Notes under the pieces: generated by a model | Seen by the model: only the letters and a program-made list of their open reading frames with translations | Told to the model about the DNA's origin: nothing | Databases searched by the model: none | Made by a program: the position numbers and the translations under genes | Shown: in pieces, positions 7,913 to 9,663 of the stretch | Numbering within the stretch: the stretch's first letter is position 1 | Layout: each line of letters opens with the position of its first letter | DNA from: Burkholderiaceae bacterium | GTDB lineage: Bacteria; Pseudomonadota; Gammaproteobacteria; Burkholderiales; Burkholderiaceae_C | NCBI GenBank assembly: GCA_017853735.1 | Contig: JAFMJA010000089.1 | Span: 1-9,663, forward strand | DNA length: 9,663 nt | Reading direction: 5' to 3'

Positions 7913-8551
7913 ATGAATACGGCGGATGCCAAGCGTGTTTTAGAGACCGCTCTGATCTGTTCACCTCAGCCCTTGCAACTGCGAGACCTGCGGGTGCTGT
8001 TTGACGATGTGCTGGGGGTCGACACCATCAAGCAATTACTGCAGGACCTGCAGCTGGAATGGACCCAACGCGGGGTGGAGTTGGTCTGTGTGGCCACTGG
8101 GTGGCGCTTCCAGAGCCGTCCAGAAATGCGTGAGTTTCTTGACCGCCTGCATCCTGAGAAACCCCCCCGCTACAGCCGGGCCACCCTGGAAACACTGGCC
8201 ATCATTGCCTACCGCCAACCGGTGACCCGGGGCGAAATGGAAGACATTCGTGGCGTCACCATCAATTCCTTGCTGCTCAAGCAACTGGAAGACCGCGGCT
8301 GGGTTGAAGTGATCGGGCACCGCGAAGCGCCAGGGCGGCCAGCGCTGTACGCCACAACCAAGCTCTTTCTGGATGACCTGGGACTGGAATCATTGGATCA
8401 GTTGCCGCTGATGCAAAGTGCGGGCCAGATGGCCGACATGCTGGAGTCACTGGACATGCCTTCCGATCAAGCTCACAGTGACGCCTCCCAAATACTTCTG
8501 GACGATCAGACCAGCGGTGAACTCTTTACATCAAGCCCGGAAAAAACATGA
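7913..8551 (+). CDS. scpB: Segregation and condensation protein B
   Basis: ScpB is the kite (winged-helix) subunit of the SMC-ScpAB condensin, which compacts and helps separate the chromosome. From the ATG at 7913 it has 212 residues. The first winged helix (about 3-80) begins AKRVLETALICSPQPLQLRDL and includes GVELVCVATGWRFQSRPEM. The second starts with the family signature YSRATLETLAIIAYRQPVTR (about 87-107) and continues with IRGV, KQLEDRGWVEVIGHREAPGRPALYATT and FLDDLGLESLDQLP. The last 40 residues are an acidic, poorly structured tail. The frame could extend to a GTG at 7856, adding 19 residues, but those do not resemble the family. The ATG has GGAA 10 nt upstream and begins the conserved helix properly. 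scpA is not in this window. The stop overlaps the rluB ATG (ATGA), so the two are probably cotranslated. Confidence 0.94.
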   Translation: MNTADAKRVLETALICSPQPLQLRDLRVLFDDVLGVDTIKQLLQDLQLEWTQRGVELVCVATGWRFQSRPEMREFLDRLHPEKPPRYSRATLETLAIIAYRQPVTRGEMEDIRGVTINSLLLKQLEDRGWVEVIGHREAPGRPALYATTKLFLDDLGLESLDQLPLMQSAGQMADMLESLDMPSDQAHSDASQILLDDQTSGELFTSSPEKT

Positions 8552-9663
8552 CCGACAGCACTATGTCCGATATGCCAGAGGACGAATCCGGGACTGCCAC
8601 CCCCAGTCTGGATGCATCAGAACATACCAGGCTAGATACACCTTCTTCGCAAGAGCCTGCCTCCGCGCCAGAAGCCTTGGCGGCAGTTCAGCCAGGGCGA
8701 TTTGCCGATGTGGTTTCCGGGCGCTTTGATGCCGATGAGGATGACACCGCCTTGTCGATCCCTGACAAGCGGGTTCTGTCACCTCAGCCGGAAACCCCCA
8801 AGCTGCATAAGGTACTGGCGCAGTCTGGTATGGGCTCACGCCTGGAGATGGAACGGCTGATCATGGAGGGGCGTATCTCCGTCAATAATGAACCAGCCCA
8901 TATCGGCCAGCGTATTCAATTTGGCGACCAGATCAAGGTGAATGGCAAGCCCATTCGCTTTCGTATCGCGCCACCTCCGGCCCGGGTGATTGCCTATCAC
9001 AAGCCGGTGGGTGAGGTGGTGACCCATGACGACCCGCAGAACCGGCCTACGGTGTTTCGTAAGTTGCCCCGGCTGGGACAAGGCAAATGGCAATCGGTAG
9101 GGCGGCTCGACCTCAATACCGAGGGCTTGTTGTTGTTCACCAACTCCGGCGAGTTGGCCAACAAGCTAATGCATCCGCGTTTTGGGCTGGAGCGCGAATA
9201 TGCGGTTCGTGTGCTGGGTGCCCTGAGCAGCGACGAAAGGCAAAAACTGTTGGACGGGGTGCAGCTGGATGACGGGATGGGTCAATTCCTGGCGATTGAG
9301 GATGGCGGTGGTGAAGGTGCGAATTGCTGGTACCGTGTCACCATTGCGGAGGGGCGTCACCGCGAAGTGCGTCGTTTGATGGAAGCGGTGGGTCATGCGG
9401 TCAGTCGCCTGATTCGCATTCGCTATGGCGCCATGTTGCTGCCGCGGGGACTCAAGCGTGGAGCCTGGCTGGAACTGGACGAGGCTGATATCCGTGCCCT
9501 GATGCATTCGGCTGGCGCCACAGTAGCGCGTCACGAGACTGGCGCCGGCAGGCAAGGCACCCGCCCGGATGTATACGGTCGCAAAAAGCGCAGCGCCCGG
9601 GGCGATGGTCGGGGACCGTATGGCAAGTCGATGGGGCCGCCGTCGCCTGTCAGCGCAAACAGC
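8548..9663 (+). CDS. rluB: 23S rRNA pseudouridine synthase RluB-like, cut by the window end
   Basis: This is an RsuA/RluB-type pseudouridine synthase; E. coli RluB makes pseudouridine 2605 in 23S rRNA. The frame runs 372 codons from the ATG at 8548 to the last base without a stop, so the end is missing. Residues 1-84 are an acidic, Ser/Pro/Ala-rich extension not found in E. coli RluB. The S4 domain follows (about 85-135, from KLHKVLAQSGMGSR to DQIKVNGKPI). The catalytic part has YHKPVGEVVTHDDPQNRPTVF and VGRLDLNTEGLLLFTN with catalytic Asp188. It continues with HPRFGLEREYAVRVLG, then EGRHREVRRLMEAVGHAVSRLIRIRYG. After about residue 325 a basic Gly/Arg/Lys-rich tail begins and continues past the window. 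RluE or RluF are less likely given the S4 domain and the scpB context. The gene overlaps scpB by ATGA. Confidence 0.92.
   Translation, partial: MTDSTMSDMPEDESGTATPSLDASEHTRLDTPSSQEPASAPEALAAVQPGRFADVVSGRFDADEDDTALSIPDKRVLSPQPETPKLHKVLAQSGMGSRLEMERLIMEGRISVNNEPAHIGQRIQFGDQIKVNGKPIRFRIAPPPARVIAYHKPVGEVVTHDDPQNRPTVFRKLPRLGQGKWQSVGRLDLNTEGLLLFTNSGELANKLMHPRFGLEREYAVRVLGALSSDERQKLLDGVQLDDGMGQFLAIEDGGGEGANCWYRVTIAEGRHREVRRLMEAVGHAVSRLIRIRYGAMLLPRGLKRGAWLELDEADIRALMHSAGATVARHETGAGRQGTRPDVYGRKKRSARGDGRGPYGKSMGPPSPVSANS

Overview
This window holds nine protein genes, two of them cut by its edges. All are recognisable housekeeping or conserved families of a Gram-negative proteobacterium. The order E2 (sucB/odhB) - lpdA - zapE, the neighbouring bamD/rluD divergent pair, and the scpB-rluB pair suggest a betaproteobacterium of the order Burkholderiales, with a Comamonadaceae-like flavour. 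This assignment rests on remembered gene order and protein style, not on a search. Base composition looks moderately GC-rich and even throughout. I see no insertion sequence, integrase, CRISPR array, tRNA or rRNA.

Left part (1-5931, + strand): the 3' end of the 2-oxoglutarate dehydrogenase E2 gene is followed after 136 bp by lpdA (E3). Fifty bp later comes zapE (AFG1-like ATPase, TTG start). A small secreted coiled-coil protein of unknown function overlaps zapE by ATGA, and 14 bp after it comes an iron-sulfur XPD/DinG-family helicase (YoaA-like). The last three genes are packed tightly enough to be one transcript, possibly extending from the TCA-cycle genes.

Middle (5906-6792): bamD lies on the - strand. 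Its last codons overlap the helicase tail by 26 bp in convergent orientation. Its start is separated from divergent rluD by about 77 bp, which contain a perfect TATAAT for bamD.

Right part (6793-9663, + strand): rluD (23S rRNA pseudouridine synthase), a 166-bp gap with several short inverted repeats, then scpB (condensin subunit) overlapping rluB by ATGA. rluB stays open to the last base.

The genes serve four core jobs: TCA-cycle oxidation (E2/E3), division and envelope assembly (ZapE, BamD), DNA repair and chromosome organisation (DinG-type helicase, ScpB), and ribosome modification (RluD, RluB). I found no clearly novel system. The best leads are the unknown secreted coiled-coil protein coupled to zapE, a possible bidirectional bamD/rluD promoter, and a short ORF whose stop overlaps the lpdA start.
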